Source of the DNA: Collinsella aerofaciens
GTDB lineage: Bacteria > Actinomycetota > Coriobacteriia > Coriobacteriales > Coriobacteriaceae
Assembly: GCA_030826265.1 (NCBI GenBank)
Contig: JAPJOH010000003.1
Span: forward strand, 1-40,526
DNA length: 40,526 nucleotides
Reading direction: 5' to 3'
Shown here: one piece after another, positions 9,807 to 16,726 of the stretch
Layout: every line of letters starts with the position of its first letter
Numbering within the stretch: the stretch's first letter is position 1
Translations under genes and position numbers: made by a program
The notes under the pieces: model-generated
Seen by the model: only the letters and a program-made list of their open reading frames with translations
Told to the model about the DNA's origin: nothing
Databases searched by the model: none

Positions 9807-12638
9807 CTACTCCCCCAGCAGGGCCTTCTCGGGCGTGATCGGAAGCGAGCGAACCTGGTGGCCGGTGGCGTGTGCGACGGCCGAGGCCACGGCGGCGAGC
9901 GGCGTGTTGATGACGACCTCGCCGATCGACTTGGCACCAAACGGACCCGTCGGCTCGTAACTCGGCTCAAAGGCCACGCGAATGCTGCCGATATCCAGGC
10001 GCGTGGGCAGCTTGTAGCTCATAAAGTTGCCGGTACGCAGGCGGCCGCGGTCATCGTGCTCGACGATCTCGTAGAGCGCGTGACCGATGCCCTGGGCAAT
10101 GCCGCCCTCGGCCTGGACGCGCGCGAGCGCCTCGTTGATCACGGTGCCGCAGTCCACAGCCGCCGCGTAATCCACAACAGTCACCTTGCCGGTGGCCTTG
10201 TCGACCTCCACCTCGGCAATGCCGGCCATAAACGGCGGAGGCGAAACGGGCAGGCAGGCAGAGGCATGCGAGGTGAGCGCGTCGCCGCCCGCGATGTTCT
10301 TGACGCACAGGTTGGCAAAGTCGCGCAGCGTGAGGTAGCGGTTCTGCTCGCGTGCGGCACGCTCGTCGGACAGGCGCACGTACTGGCCATCGAAGACCAC
10401 GTCGGCAGCGTCCACGTCCCACATCTGGGCGGCCTTGGCGCAGATCTTCTCACGCAGCTCGGTCGCGGCGTTCTTGGCGGCAAGGCCCGTCACGTACGTA
10501 CCCGAGCTCGCGTACGAGCCGGCGTCAAACGGCGACACATCGGTGTCAACGCCGCGCACCACGATCGTCGAACTCTCCACGCCCAGCTCCTCGGCGGCAA
10601 TCTGCGCCAGGATCGTGTCGACGCCCATGCCGTTATCGGTGGCACCGGTGCCGATGGTAATGAAGCCGTCCTCTTCCAGGCGCATGTCGATGCCGGCGAT
10701 ATCCACGTTGGAGATGCCCGAGCCCTGCATGGTGAGCGCGCAGCCCAGAGCGCGCACGCGGTCGCCCAGGTCCACGGCCAACGGCTTGTCGCGCCAGCCG
10801 ATCATGTCCATCGCGCGCAGCAGGCAGCGGTCGAGCGCGCAGGCGTTGAGCTTCTCGTTGTAGTACTGCGGCATGATCTCGCCCTCGCGCACGATGTTCT
10901 TAAGGCGCAGGTCGGCGGGGTCCATGTGCAGCATGTCGGCGAGCTCGTTGACGGCGCTCTCCACGGCAAACTGGCCCTGGGTGGCACCGTAGCCACGATA
11001 CGCGCCGCCGCGGTTGGTATTGGTGTAGACGGCGTCCCAGCTAAAGCGGCTCGCCTTCACGTGGTTGTAGATGGGCAGGCTCTTGTGGCCCGAAAGGCCG
11101 ATCGTCGTGGTAGCGTGCTCGCCGTACGCGCCGGCGTTAGACAGCGTGTGCAGATCGATGGCCGTGATGGTGCCGTCGTTCATGGCGCCCAGCTTGACGG
11201 TCATCTGCATCTGGTGGCGCGAGTTGCCCGCGGTGATGGTCTCCTCACGGGTGTAGCAGCAGTAACTCGGACGGCCGGTCTGCTGCGTCACAAACGCAAC
11301 GAAGATCTCGCAGCAGCCCGTCTGCTTGGAGCCAAAGCCGCCGCCGATGCGCGGCTTAATGACCTGCACCTGCGACTGCGGGATATCGAGCGACTGCGCG
11401 ACCATGCGGCGCACGTGGAAGGGCACCTGCGTGGAGGTGGTCACCGAAATGCGGCCGAAGGCGTCGGTCGTCGCGAAGGCGCGGAAGGTTTCCATGGGCG
11501 CGGTCTGCGTGGCCTGGCTGGTGTAGGTGCGCTCAAAGACGATGTCACTCTGGGCGAATGCCTCGTCGAGGTTGCCAAAATCGCTGGTACCGCTGCACAC
11601 CAGGTTGCGGGGCACGTCGCCGCCCTGCGGGAACATAAAGGTCACGTCGCCCTCGGGGTGAACCACGATGTCGTTATCGAGTGCCTTGGTAAAGTCGAGC
11701 AGCGGCTCGAGTACCTCGTAGTCGACCTTGATGAGCTTGAGCGCCTTGTCGGCGGCCTCCTCGGTCTCGGCAGCGACGATCGCCACCTCCTCGTTTTGGT
11801 AACGGACGAGGTTCTCGAGAATCAGGCGGTCGTAGGGACTCGGCTGCGGATAGCTCTGGCCGGCGATGGTAAAGCGGCGCTTGGGCACGTCCTCGTAGGT
11901 GTAGACGCCCACGACGCCGGGTACCTTAAGGGCGCGAGACGTGTCGATGGAGCGGATCTTGGCGCGGGCATAGGGGCTGCGTTTGAGTTTGACGATGAGC
12001 GCGCCGGCGGGCACCATATCGCCCGTGTAGACGGGACGACCCTCGAGCAGCGCCTTTGAGTCCTTCTTGGGCTGCTTGTGGGTGATCTGCTTGTAGGAGA
12101 CGCCGTCGCAGCTGGTGTCGTTGACCGGCAGCTCGGGCATCTCGAAGCCCACCTGCACGCCAGACTCGTTGAGGAAGCGCACGATGGCGCGCAGCTGGCT
12201 CTCGTAGCCGCTGCAGCGGCAGAGGTTGCCGGCGAGCTGGCGCGAGAGCTCCTCGCGCGTGGCGACGAGGCTCGGGTCCTCCTTGGCGGCGCGGGCAAGC
12301 GCCAGCACGTTCATGATGAGGCCGGGGGCGCAAAAACCGCACTGCTCGGCACCTTCGGCAGCCATCGCACGGGCCAGTGCCTCGGATTCGGCCTTAAGGC
12401 CCTCAAGCGTGGTGATGGTATGGCCCTCGACGCGCGCGGCGGGAACCGAGCAGCTCAGCACCGGGTCGCCGTCAAGCCACACCGTGCACAAACCGCAGTT
12501 GGTGGTTTCGCAGGCGCAGCGCACCGACGCGCAGCCCTGCTCGCGCAACAGCGCAAAGAGCATGGTGTCGGGGGCAATCTGAACCTTGACCTTACGGCCG
12601 TTGAGCGTAAAGGAAAGATCGATGAGTTTGGCAGCCAT
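9807..12638 (-). CDS. Xanthine dehydrogenase-family hydroxylase, fused Fe-S and molybdopterin subunit
   Basis: A 943-residue molybdenum hydroxylase that likely oxidises a purine or another N-heterocycle in the cytoplasm. Residues 1-160 are the two [2Fe-2S] domains: C43, C48, C51 and C63 bind the plant-type cluster, and C100, C103, C140 and C142 (CGFCAPG ... NLCRCSGY) the second. From about 195 on is the molybdopterin domain, with GGGFGSKQTG, the GGIAQGIGHALYE segment and GAKSIGE near the end, whose Glu is the expected catalytic base. Fusion of the small and large subunits without the FAD domain is a known arrangement; the FAD subunit is the gene just upstream, overlapping by one base (TAATG). 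The substrate cannot be read from sequence. The start is supported by GAGGTG five bases upstream. Confidence 0.87.
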   Translation of the reverse strand: MAAKLIDLSFTLNGRKVKVQIAPDTMLFALLREQGCASVRCACETTNCGLCTVWLDGDPVLSCSVPAARVEGHTITTLEGLKAESEALARAMAAEGAEQCGFCAPGLIMNVLALARAAKEDPSLVATREELSRQLAGNLCRCSGYESQLRAIVRFLNESGVQVGFEMPELPVNDTSCDGVSYKQITHKQPKKDSKALLEGRPVYTGDMVPAGALIVKLKRSPYARAKIRSIDTSRALKVPGVVGVYTYEDVPKRRFTIAGQSYPQPSPYDRLILENLVRYQNEEVAIVAAETEEAADKALKLIKVDYEVLEPLLDFTKALDNDIVVHPEGDVTFMFPQGGDVPRNLVCSGTSDFGNLDEAFAQSDIVFERTYTSQATQTAPMETFRAFATTDAFGRISVTTSTQVPFHVRRMVAQSLDIPQSQVQVIKPRIGGGFGSKQTGCCEIFVAFVTQQTGRPSYCCYTREETITAGNSRHQMQMTVKLGAMNDGTITAIDLHTLSNAGAYGEHATTTIGLSGHKSLPIYNHVKASRFSWDAVYTNTNRGGAYRGYGATQGQFAVESAVNELADMLHMDPADLRLKNIVREGEIMPQYYNEKLNACALDRCLLRAMDMIGWRDKPLAVDLGDRVRALGCALTMQGSGISNVDIAGIDMRLEEDGFITIGTGATDNGMGVDTILAQIAAEELGVESSTIVVRGVDTDVSPFDAGSYASSGTYVTGLAAKNAATELREKICAKAAQMWDVDAADVVFDGQYVRLSDERAAREQNRYLTLRDFANLCVKNIAGGDALTSHASACLPVSPPPFMAGIAEVEVDKATGKVTVVDYAAAVDCGTVINEALARVQAEGGIAQGIGHALYEIVEHDDRGRLRTGNFMSYKLPTRLDIGSIRVAFEPSYEPTGPFGAKSIGEVVINTPLAAVASAVAHATGHQVRSLPITPEKALLGE

Positions 12639-13552
12639 TAGCGCACCTCGCTAGAATCGACGCCGGGCACGCGGCGGCAGGAATACTCGTCCGTGGCAAA
12701 CTTGGGGACCTGCACGGTCTCGAGCTCGCGGGCAAGCGCGGCAGAAAGCTCGATGCCGGCGGCGCGGCGCACGGCCTGCACGGCAAGCGGCGCCGAGATG
12801 CGGCGACGGTACTCAGCCGAGCCCCACAGGTTGGTGCCGTAGCTCAGGGCACGCACGGATACGGCCAGTGTGCGTAGCTCGTCCTCGGAAGGCTGCTCGC
12901 TCACCAGGCCACATGCCTCGCCCTGCAGCAAGGTCGCGCGCAGCGGGCGGGCGCCCACGGTGACGTGCCAGGAGCCGTTCCACCAGGCGGCGGTGACGTT
13001 GAGCGAGGGGAAGTCGGTCGCGGCCTTGCGCACGGCCTCATAGCTTGCGCGGTAATCGTGCTTAACGACCGCCACGTGCTCGATCACGTCGCGCACGTAA
13101 CCCATGTCGACGAACTCGGCGAGCGGCACGCGGCCGGCGCCCGTCAGCTCAACGTACGAATCGAGCGCGAGGAAGGCGGAGAGAACGTCCGAGAAGCCAA
13201 AGCGGCCGTAGATGCTGCCGCCCACCGTGGCGGTATTGCGCAGCTGCACGCCCACGATGTCGTGGACGGCGAACTCAAAGACATGGTTGACAAGCGCGTT
13301 GAGCCCGGCATGACGCTCGAGCTGGCGCAGGGTGCACATGGCACCGATGCGAAACTCGGTCTCGGTCTCCTCGATCTGATCGAGTCCGCAGGCCGAAAGG
13401 TCAATCGCCGTCGCCACACGACGCGAACCCAGGCGCATCCAGATGCCACCGCCCACAATCTTGTTGTTGCGGTTCTTCTGCAAGAGCTCATAGGCTTCGG
13501 CCGCGTTTCCAACACGGACGTAGGTACCGAACTTGAGCACGTTCTCCCCCAT
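12638..13552 (-). CDS. FAD-binding subunit of the molybdenum hydroxylase
   Basis: A 304-residue protein of the CoxM/XdhB flavoprotein family. It takes electrons from the [2Fe-2S] clusters of the downstream partner and passes them to NAD or another acceptor. The FAD-binding signatures are seen as KIVGGGIWMRLG near residue 35 (pyrophosphate-binding loop) and LRNTATVGGSIYGRF near 105. The C-terminal half is the CO-dehydrogenase flavoprotein C-terminal fold. It is the first gene of a two-gene operon, and the last base of its TAA is the first base of the partner's ATG. GGAGAG sits very close to the ATG at 13552; a GTG four codons in, with GGGGGAG before it, is a possible alternative start. Confidence 0.85.
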   Translation of the reverse strand: MGENVLKFGTYVRVGNAAEAYELLQKNRNNKIVGGGIWMRLGSRRVATAIDLSACGLDQIEETETEFRIGAMCTLRQLERHAGLNALVNHVFEFAVHDIVGVQLRNTATVGGSIYGRFGFSDVLSAFLALDSYVELTGAGRVPLAEFVDMGYVRDVIEHVAVVKHDYRASYEAVRKAATDFPSLNVTAAWWNGSWHVTVGARPLRATLLQGEACGLVSEQPSEDELRTLAVSVRALSYGTNLWGSAEYRRRISAPLAVQAVRRAAGIELSAALARELETVQVPKFATDEYSCRRVPGVDSSEVR

Positions 13553-13631
13553 CTCTCCACTTGTCCAGTACTTTTAAGTGTACCAAACGAGGGGCCGCAC
13601 ACCGTTTTAGGACAAAATCCACCCACCCATC

Positions 13632-13706
13632 CATAACTTGCGGTGAAATACGGACTGATTAGCCGTTCTGGGACGCTAAACAGTCCGTATATCACCGCAA
13701 GTTATG
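13632..13706. repeat. Palindromic element of the TTGCGGTGAAATA family, copy A
   Basis: The left arm at 13632-13657 and right arm at 13681-13706 are complementary at 25 of 26 positions. Each arm has the core CTTGCGGTGAAATA followed by a copy-specific CGGACTG. Inside, TTAGC and GCTAA form a second stem. It sits between the FAD-subunit gene and the gdhA terminator; related copies are at 39116-39182 and, in part, 40425-40440. Confidence 0.85.
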
Positions 13707-13727
13707 AGGAGTCCTCCGGGATAGAAA

Positions 13728-13756
13728 AGGCTCCCAGCCGGAATGGCTGGGAGCCT
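13728..13756 (-). terminator. Intrinsic terminator after gdhA
   Basis: AGGCTCCCAGCC (13728-13739) pairs with GGCTGGGAGCCT (13745-13756) around a 5-base loop, and TTTTC follows on the minus strand. It lies 26 bases past the gdhA stop. Confidence 0.9.
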
Positions 13757-13782
13757 CATCACAGGCTATGTCGAGCGAAGAT

Positions 13783-15138
13783 TTAGCAGACGCCCTGGGC
13801 GAGCATAGCGTCGGCGACCTTCAGGAAGCCGGCGATGTTGGCGCCCATGACGAAGTTGCCCTCCTGGCCGTACTCCTTGGCGGTGTCGTCCACGTTGTGG
13901 AACATGCCACGCATGAGCTGCTCGAGCTTGCCGTCGACCTCCTCGAAGGTCCAGGACAGGTGCTCGGCATTCTGGCTCATCTCCAGGCCAGACACGAGCA
14001 CGCCGCCGGCGTTGGCAGCCTTGCCGGGCATAAAGGCGACGCCGTTCTCCTGGAAGTAGGTCGTGGCCTCGATGGTCGTGGGCATGTTCGCGCCCTCGCC
14101 GACCACCTTGCAGCCGTTGGCGACGAGCGCCTGGGCGTCCTCGAGCAGCAGCGTGTTCTCGCGAGCGCAGGGCAGCGCGATGTCGCAGGGCAGCTGCCAC
14201 ACGCCGCGCCCGTCGCCCTCGTGCCACACGGCGTTGGGCTTCTCGTCAACGTACATGGCGAGCGTAACGCCCTTGTCGTGGCCGGAGCGCTTCTTGTTGT
14301 AGACGTGCTCGAGCACGGTGTAGTCGATGCCGTCGGGATCCTCGACCCAGCCATGGGTGTCGGAGCAGGCCAGCACCTTGCCGCCGAGCTGGGAGACCTT
14401 CTGGACCGCGTAGATGGCGACGTTACCGGAGCCGTGAACGACGACGTTCTTGCCCTCGAAGGAGTCGCCGCGGCTCTTGAGGTACTCGTCCACAAAGTAG
14501 GCCAGGCCGTAGCCGGTGGCCTCGGTACGGGCGAGCGAGCCGCCAAAAGAGAGGCCCTTGCCGGTAAGGACGCCGGTCCACTCGTTGGTCAGGCGCTTGT
14601 ACTGACCGAACAGGTAGGCAACCTCGCGGCCGCCAACGCCCAGGTCACCGGCGGGAACGTCGGTGTTGGGGCCAATGTGGCGATAGAGCTCGGTCATGAA
14701 GGACTGGCAGAAGTGCATGATCTCGTTGTTGGACTTGCCCTTGGGGTCAAAGTCGGAGCCGCCCTTGCCGCCGCCCATGGGAAGGGTGGTCAGGCTGTTC
14801 TTGAGGATCTGCTCCAGACCCAGGAACTTGAGCATACCCAGGGTGACCGTCGGGTTAAAGCGCAGGCCGCCCTTGTAGGGTCCAATGGCAGAGTTGAACT
14901 CGACACGGTAACCGCGATTGACCTGAACCTTGCCCTGGTCGTCGACCCAGGGAACACGGAACATAACGATGCGCTCGGGCTCGACGAGGCGCTCAAGCAG
15001 GGCGGCCTCCTCGTACTCGGGATGGGCGTCGAGCGCCGGCTGGATGGTGCCGAGGATCTCGGTCGCGGCCTGGATGAACTCAGGCTGCTCGGGATAGCGG
15101 GCCTTGAGCTCGTCGAGAACTTTCTGCGTGTAGCTCAT
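13783..15138 (-). CDS. gdhA: Glutamate dehydrogenase, hexameric (NADP-type)
   Basis: Interconverts 2-oxoglutarate plus ammonia and glutamate; cytoplasmic. The 451-residue length and the segments PMGGGKGGSDFDPKGKS (substrate lysine near residue 112) and GPNTDVPAGDLGVGGREV (catalytic Asp region) fit the hexameric S50-I class, usually biosynthetic and NADP-linked. The dinucleotide fold follows (VVVHGSGNVAIYAVQK). The start at 15138 (MSYTQKV) has GGAGGA just upstream; the longer open frame adds 16 unrelated residues. It is a single-gene unit with its own terminator. Cofactor choice is inferred from family class, not from a proven residue. Confidence 0.94.
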   Translation of the reverse strand: MSYTQKVLDELKARYPEQPEFIQAATEILGTIQPALDAHPEYEEAALLERLVEPERIVMFRVPWVDDQGKVQVNRGYRVEFNSAIGPYKGGLRFNPTVTLGMLKFLGLEQILKNSLTTLPMGGGKGGSDFDPKGKSNNEIMHFCQSFMTELYRHIGPNTDVPAGDLGVGGREVAYLFGQYKRLTNEWTGVLTGKGLSFGGSLARTEATGYGLAYFVDEYLKSRGDSFEGKNVVVHGSGNVAIYAVQKVSQLGGKVLACSDTHGWVEDPDGIDYTVLEHVYNKKRSGHDKGVTLAMYVDEKPNAVWHEGDGRGVWQLPCDIALPCARENTLLLEDAQALVANGCKVVGEGANMPTTIEATTYFQENGVAFMPGKAANAGGVLVSGLEMSQNAEHLSWTFEEVDGKLEQLMRGMFHNVDDTAKEYGQEGNFVMGANIAGFLKVADAMLAQGVC

Positions 15139-15352
15139 GCTTCCTCCAATTGATGGAAAAGAAAAGTGTCGTTCGAGGCGCCCCATGCGCCCCGAGCTTT
15201 ATCGAGTATGGATAATATCGCACTGTTGCAGCAAAGTTTCGCATAAGCCGACGAGCAGATGTTTCGTTTTGATTACGATGCAGGTAGAAGCGTTTTTGAG
15301 TGCCTGACGTGCAAAACCCGTGTTTCAAACCTGTTTCGTCCACGTGTTCTAA

Positions 15353-15387
15353 ACCACCACATTGGGGACAGGCACCTTTGTGGTGGT
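15353..15387 (-). terminator. Hairpin after the DUF3343 gene
   Basis: ACCACCACA (15353-15361) pairs with TGTGGTGGT (15379-15387) around a GC-rich loop containing GGGGACAGGCACC. On the minus strand it begins eight bases past the stop and is followed by TTAGAAC. It may be a weak terminator or a dispersed repeat; the U-run is poor. Confidence 0.5.
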
Positions 15388-15395
15388 GTTGGTGG

Positions 15396-15791
15396 TTAGA
15401 GGACGAGCTGGTGGTAGTCGGCGGGGGTTACGCGGCCCTCGGTGGCGGCGCGGAAGGCGGCGAGGGCATCGCCCGAGAACGGCATGGCCCAGCACAGTCC
15501 GCAGCCGGCGGTGATGGAGCCGGGCAGCGGCGTGATGCGCCCAGGAACACCGGCGGCAAGGCACAGCTGTTCGCATTCCATCACATCGAAGGTGCTGTCG
15601 AACGACACGATGATTTTGCGTTCATGGTCGAGAGCATCACCGGACGGGCCTTCGCGGTGTGCATCGCGATACGCCGCGGCGGCCGCTTCCTCTTCCGCAG
15701 TATGTCCACAGCCACCGCAACCGCAGGTACAGGGTTCGGACCCGTCGCAAGTGCAAGGTTCTCCCGTGTCGGGACAAATATCGTGAGACAT
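15396..15791 (-). CDS. Cysteine-rich protein with DUF3343 (Se/S carrier-like) domain
   Basis: 131 residues. The first 30 residues are very rich in cysteine (CPDTGEPCTC, then EPCTCGCGGCGH), suggesting a metal or sulfur/selenium binding tail. Residues 60-120 resemble DUF3343 (Pfam PF11823, called Se/S carrier-like): IVSFDSTFDVMECEQLC, then ITPLPGSITAGCGLCWAM, with the hallmark GCGL. The family is small and its chemistry is not established. The gene follows mobA by 15 bases, with GGAG six bases before its ATG, so the two are likely co-transcribed. It lies beside selA, selB, tRNA-Sec and a selenoprotein operon, which fits a role in supplying selenium or sulfur to a molybdenum or selenium pathway. 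That role is inference from context. Confidence 0.75.
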   Translation of the reverse strand: MSHDICPDTGEPCTCDGSEPCTCGCGGCGHTAEEEAAAAAYRDAHREGPSGDALDHERKIIVSFDSTFDVMECEQLCLAAGVPGRITPLPGSITAGCGLCWAMPFSGDALAAFRAATEGRVTPADYHQLVL

Positions 15792-15806
15792 GGCAACTCC
15801 AATCGT

Positions 15807-16439
15807 CTAGGCGAGTAACTCGGCCGCCGCAAACTCCTCGGGCGTATTGACGTTCTCGAAGCAGAGCGTCGAGCCGGCGACCGCGACAATCTGAGGCTCG
15901 TCCAAATACCCGGCATTCACCCGGTCGATCAGGCAGCGGATTCGCTGACGGTCATCGGCGAGCAGCTCTTGGGCAACCGGCGCACACGCGACACGGCGCC
16001 AGACGGCGCAAAGCGGCTCAATCCCCCGCTCCTCGCGCGGCACGCACACGTCGAGTGCCTCGGCCTCAGCACGATCGGCAAACGCGCCGATGAGTTCCGG
16101 CGAGACAAACGGCATATCGCAGGCGACGATCGCCACGAGCGGCAATCGGGCCGCGGCCAACGAGCTCGCGATGCCGCGCATGGCACCGGCGGGACCGTCG
16201 ACGTCCATCACCACGCGGGGGCGCAGGCCATCAAACATAAACTCCTCAAGATAGGCAAGCTCGCTGGGACGCGAAGTCGTCACGACCAACTCGCCGGCAA
16301 CTGGCGCCAGCCGACCCAGCACGCGCTCGATGAGCGGCTCGCCGCAAAACGCCATGCGCGCCTTATCGCAGCCCATGCGCGACGACAACCCGCCCGCCTG
16401 GACGACACAAGAAAGATCGGCACGTCTTACGGTAGTCAT
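15807..16439 (-). CDS. mobA: Molybdenum cofactor guanylyltransferase (MobA-like)
   Basis: Transfers GMP to the molybdenum cofactor to give the bis-MGD used by formate dehydrogenase and other DMSO-reductase-family enzymes. The 210-residue protein has the nucleotidyltransferase signature VVQAGGLSSRMGCDKARMAF near residue 13, the sugar/nucleotide segment DVDGPAGAMRGI, and the metal-binding ACDMPFVSPELI. The start at 16439 is supported by family alignment and by GGAGGTG about nine bases upstream; the longer open frame runs back through the tRNA-Sec gene and is not real. It lies downstream of the sel block and upstream of the DUF3343 gene. MobA is preferred over the CTP-dependent MocA because the neighbouring enzymes need MGD, but the xanthine dehydrogenase-like enzyme would use a different nucleotide form. 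Confidence 0.85.
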   Translation of the reverse strand: MTTVRRADLSCVVQAGGLSSRMGCDKARMAFCGEPLIERVLGRLAPVAGELVVTTSRPSELAYLEEFMFDGLRPRVVMDVDGPAGAMRGIASSLAAARLPLVAIVACDMPFVSPELIGAFADRAEAEALDVCVPREERGIEPLCAVWRRVACAPVAQELLADDRQRIRCLIDRVNAGYLDEPQIVAVAGSTLCFENVNTPEEFAAAELLA

Positions 16440-16529
16440 ACGACAAAACACCTCCATCGGCATGCTCGAAACCCGATGCACGAAGCTAAATACAGCCGCC
16501 GAAATAGCGGCGCTACGAAAAGCTCGTGC

Positions 16530-16585
16530 AAAAACAAAACAGCGCCTTTGCGGCACGCAGCAAGACCGCGAGCACAAAAGCGCTG
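16530..16585 (-). terminator. Intrinsic terminator after tRNA-Sec
   Basis: CAGCGC at 16540-16545 pairs with GCGCTG at 16580-16585, extended by TTTG/CAAA beyond a one-base mismatch. On the minus strand it is followed by TTTTGTTTTTG (16530-16539 region). It begins nine bases past the tRNA-Sec CCA end and closes the selA-selB-tRNA-Sec unit. Confidence 0.82.
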
Positions 16586-16593
16586 GTAGCGTA

Positions 16594-16690
16594 TGGCGGG
16601 AACGTATGTGAATCGAACACATCCAAGACGTTTTGCACGCCTCGCAACGGTTTTGAGGACCGCGGAGCCCACCGGAGCCCATCCGTTCCC
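16594..16690 (-). tRNA. selC: tRNA-Sec (anticodon UCA)
   Basis: Carries selenocysteine to in-frame UGA codons. The 97-base minus-strand gene starts GGGAACGG and ends CGTTCCCG-CCA. It has the tRNA-Sec features: a long acceptor arm, a 6-bp D stem (GGGCTC-CGGT-GGGCTC with two G-U pairs), an anticodon arm GCGGT-CCTCAAA-ACCGT giving anticodon TCA, an 8-bp variable arm (CGAGGCGT against ACGTCTTG) and the T arm ATGTG-TTCGATT-CACAT. Base 33 reads C where U is almost universal, and the eighth acceptor pair is G with A. It sits 36 bases past selB and is probably processed from the sel transcript. Confidence 0.95.
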
Positions 16691-16726
16691 AAGTGCGGCG
16701 GTATTTTACCAAACCGAGCAGCCAAT

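Noticed and set aside
16440..16712. N-terminal extension of mobA reaching back over the tRNA-Sec gene
   Set aside because: The extension translates the terminator and tRNA-Sec and has no resemblance to MobA; the conserved domain begins right after the ATG at 16439.
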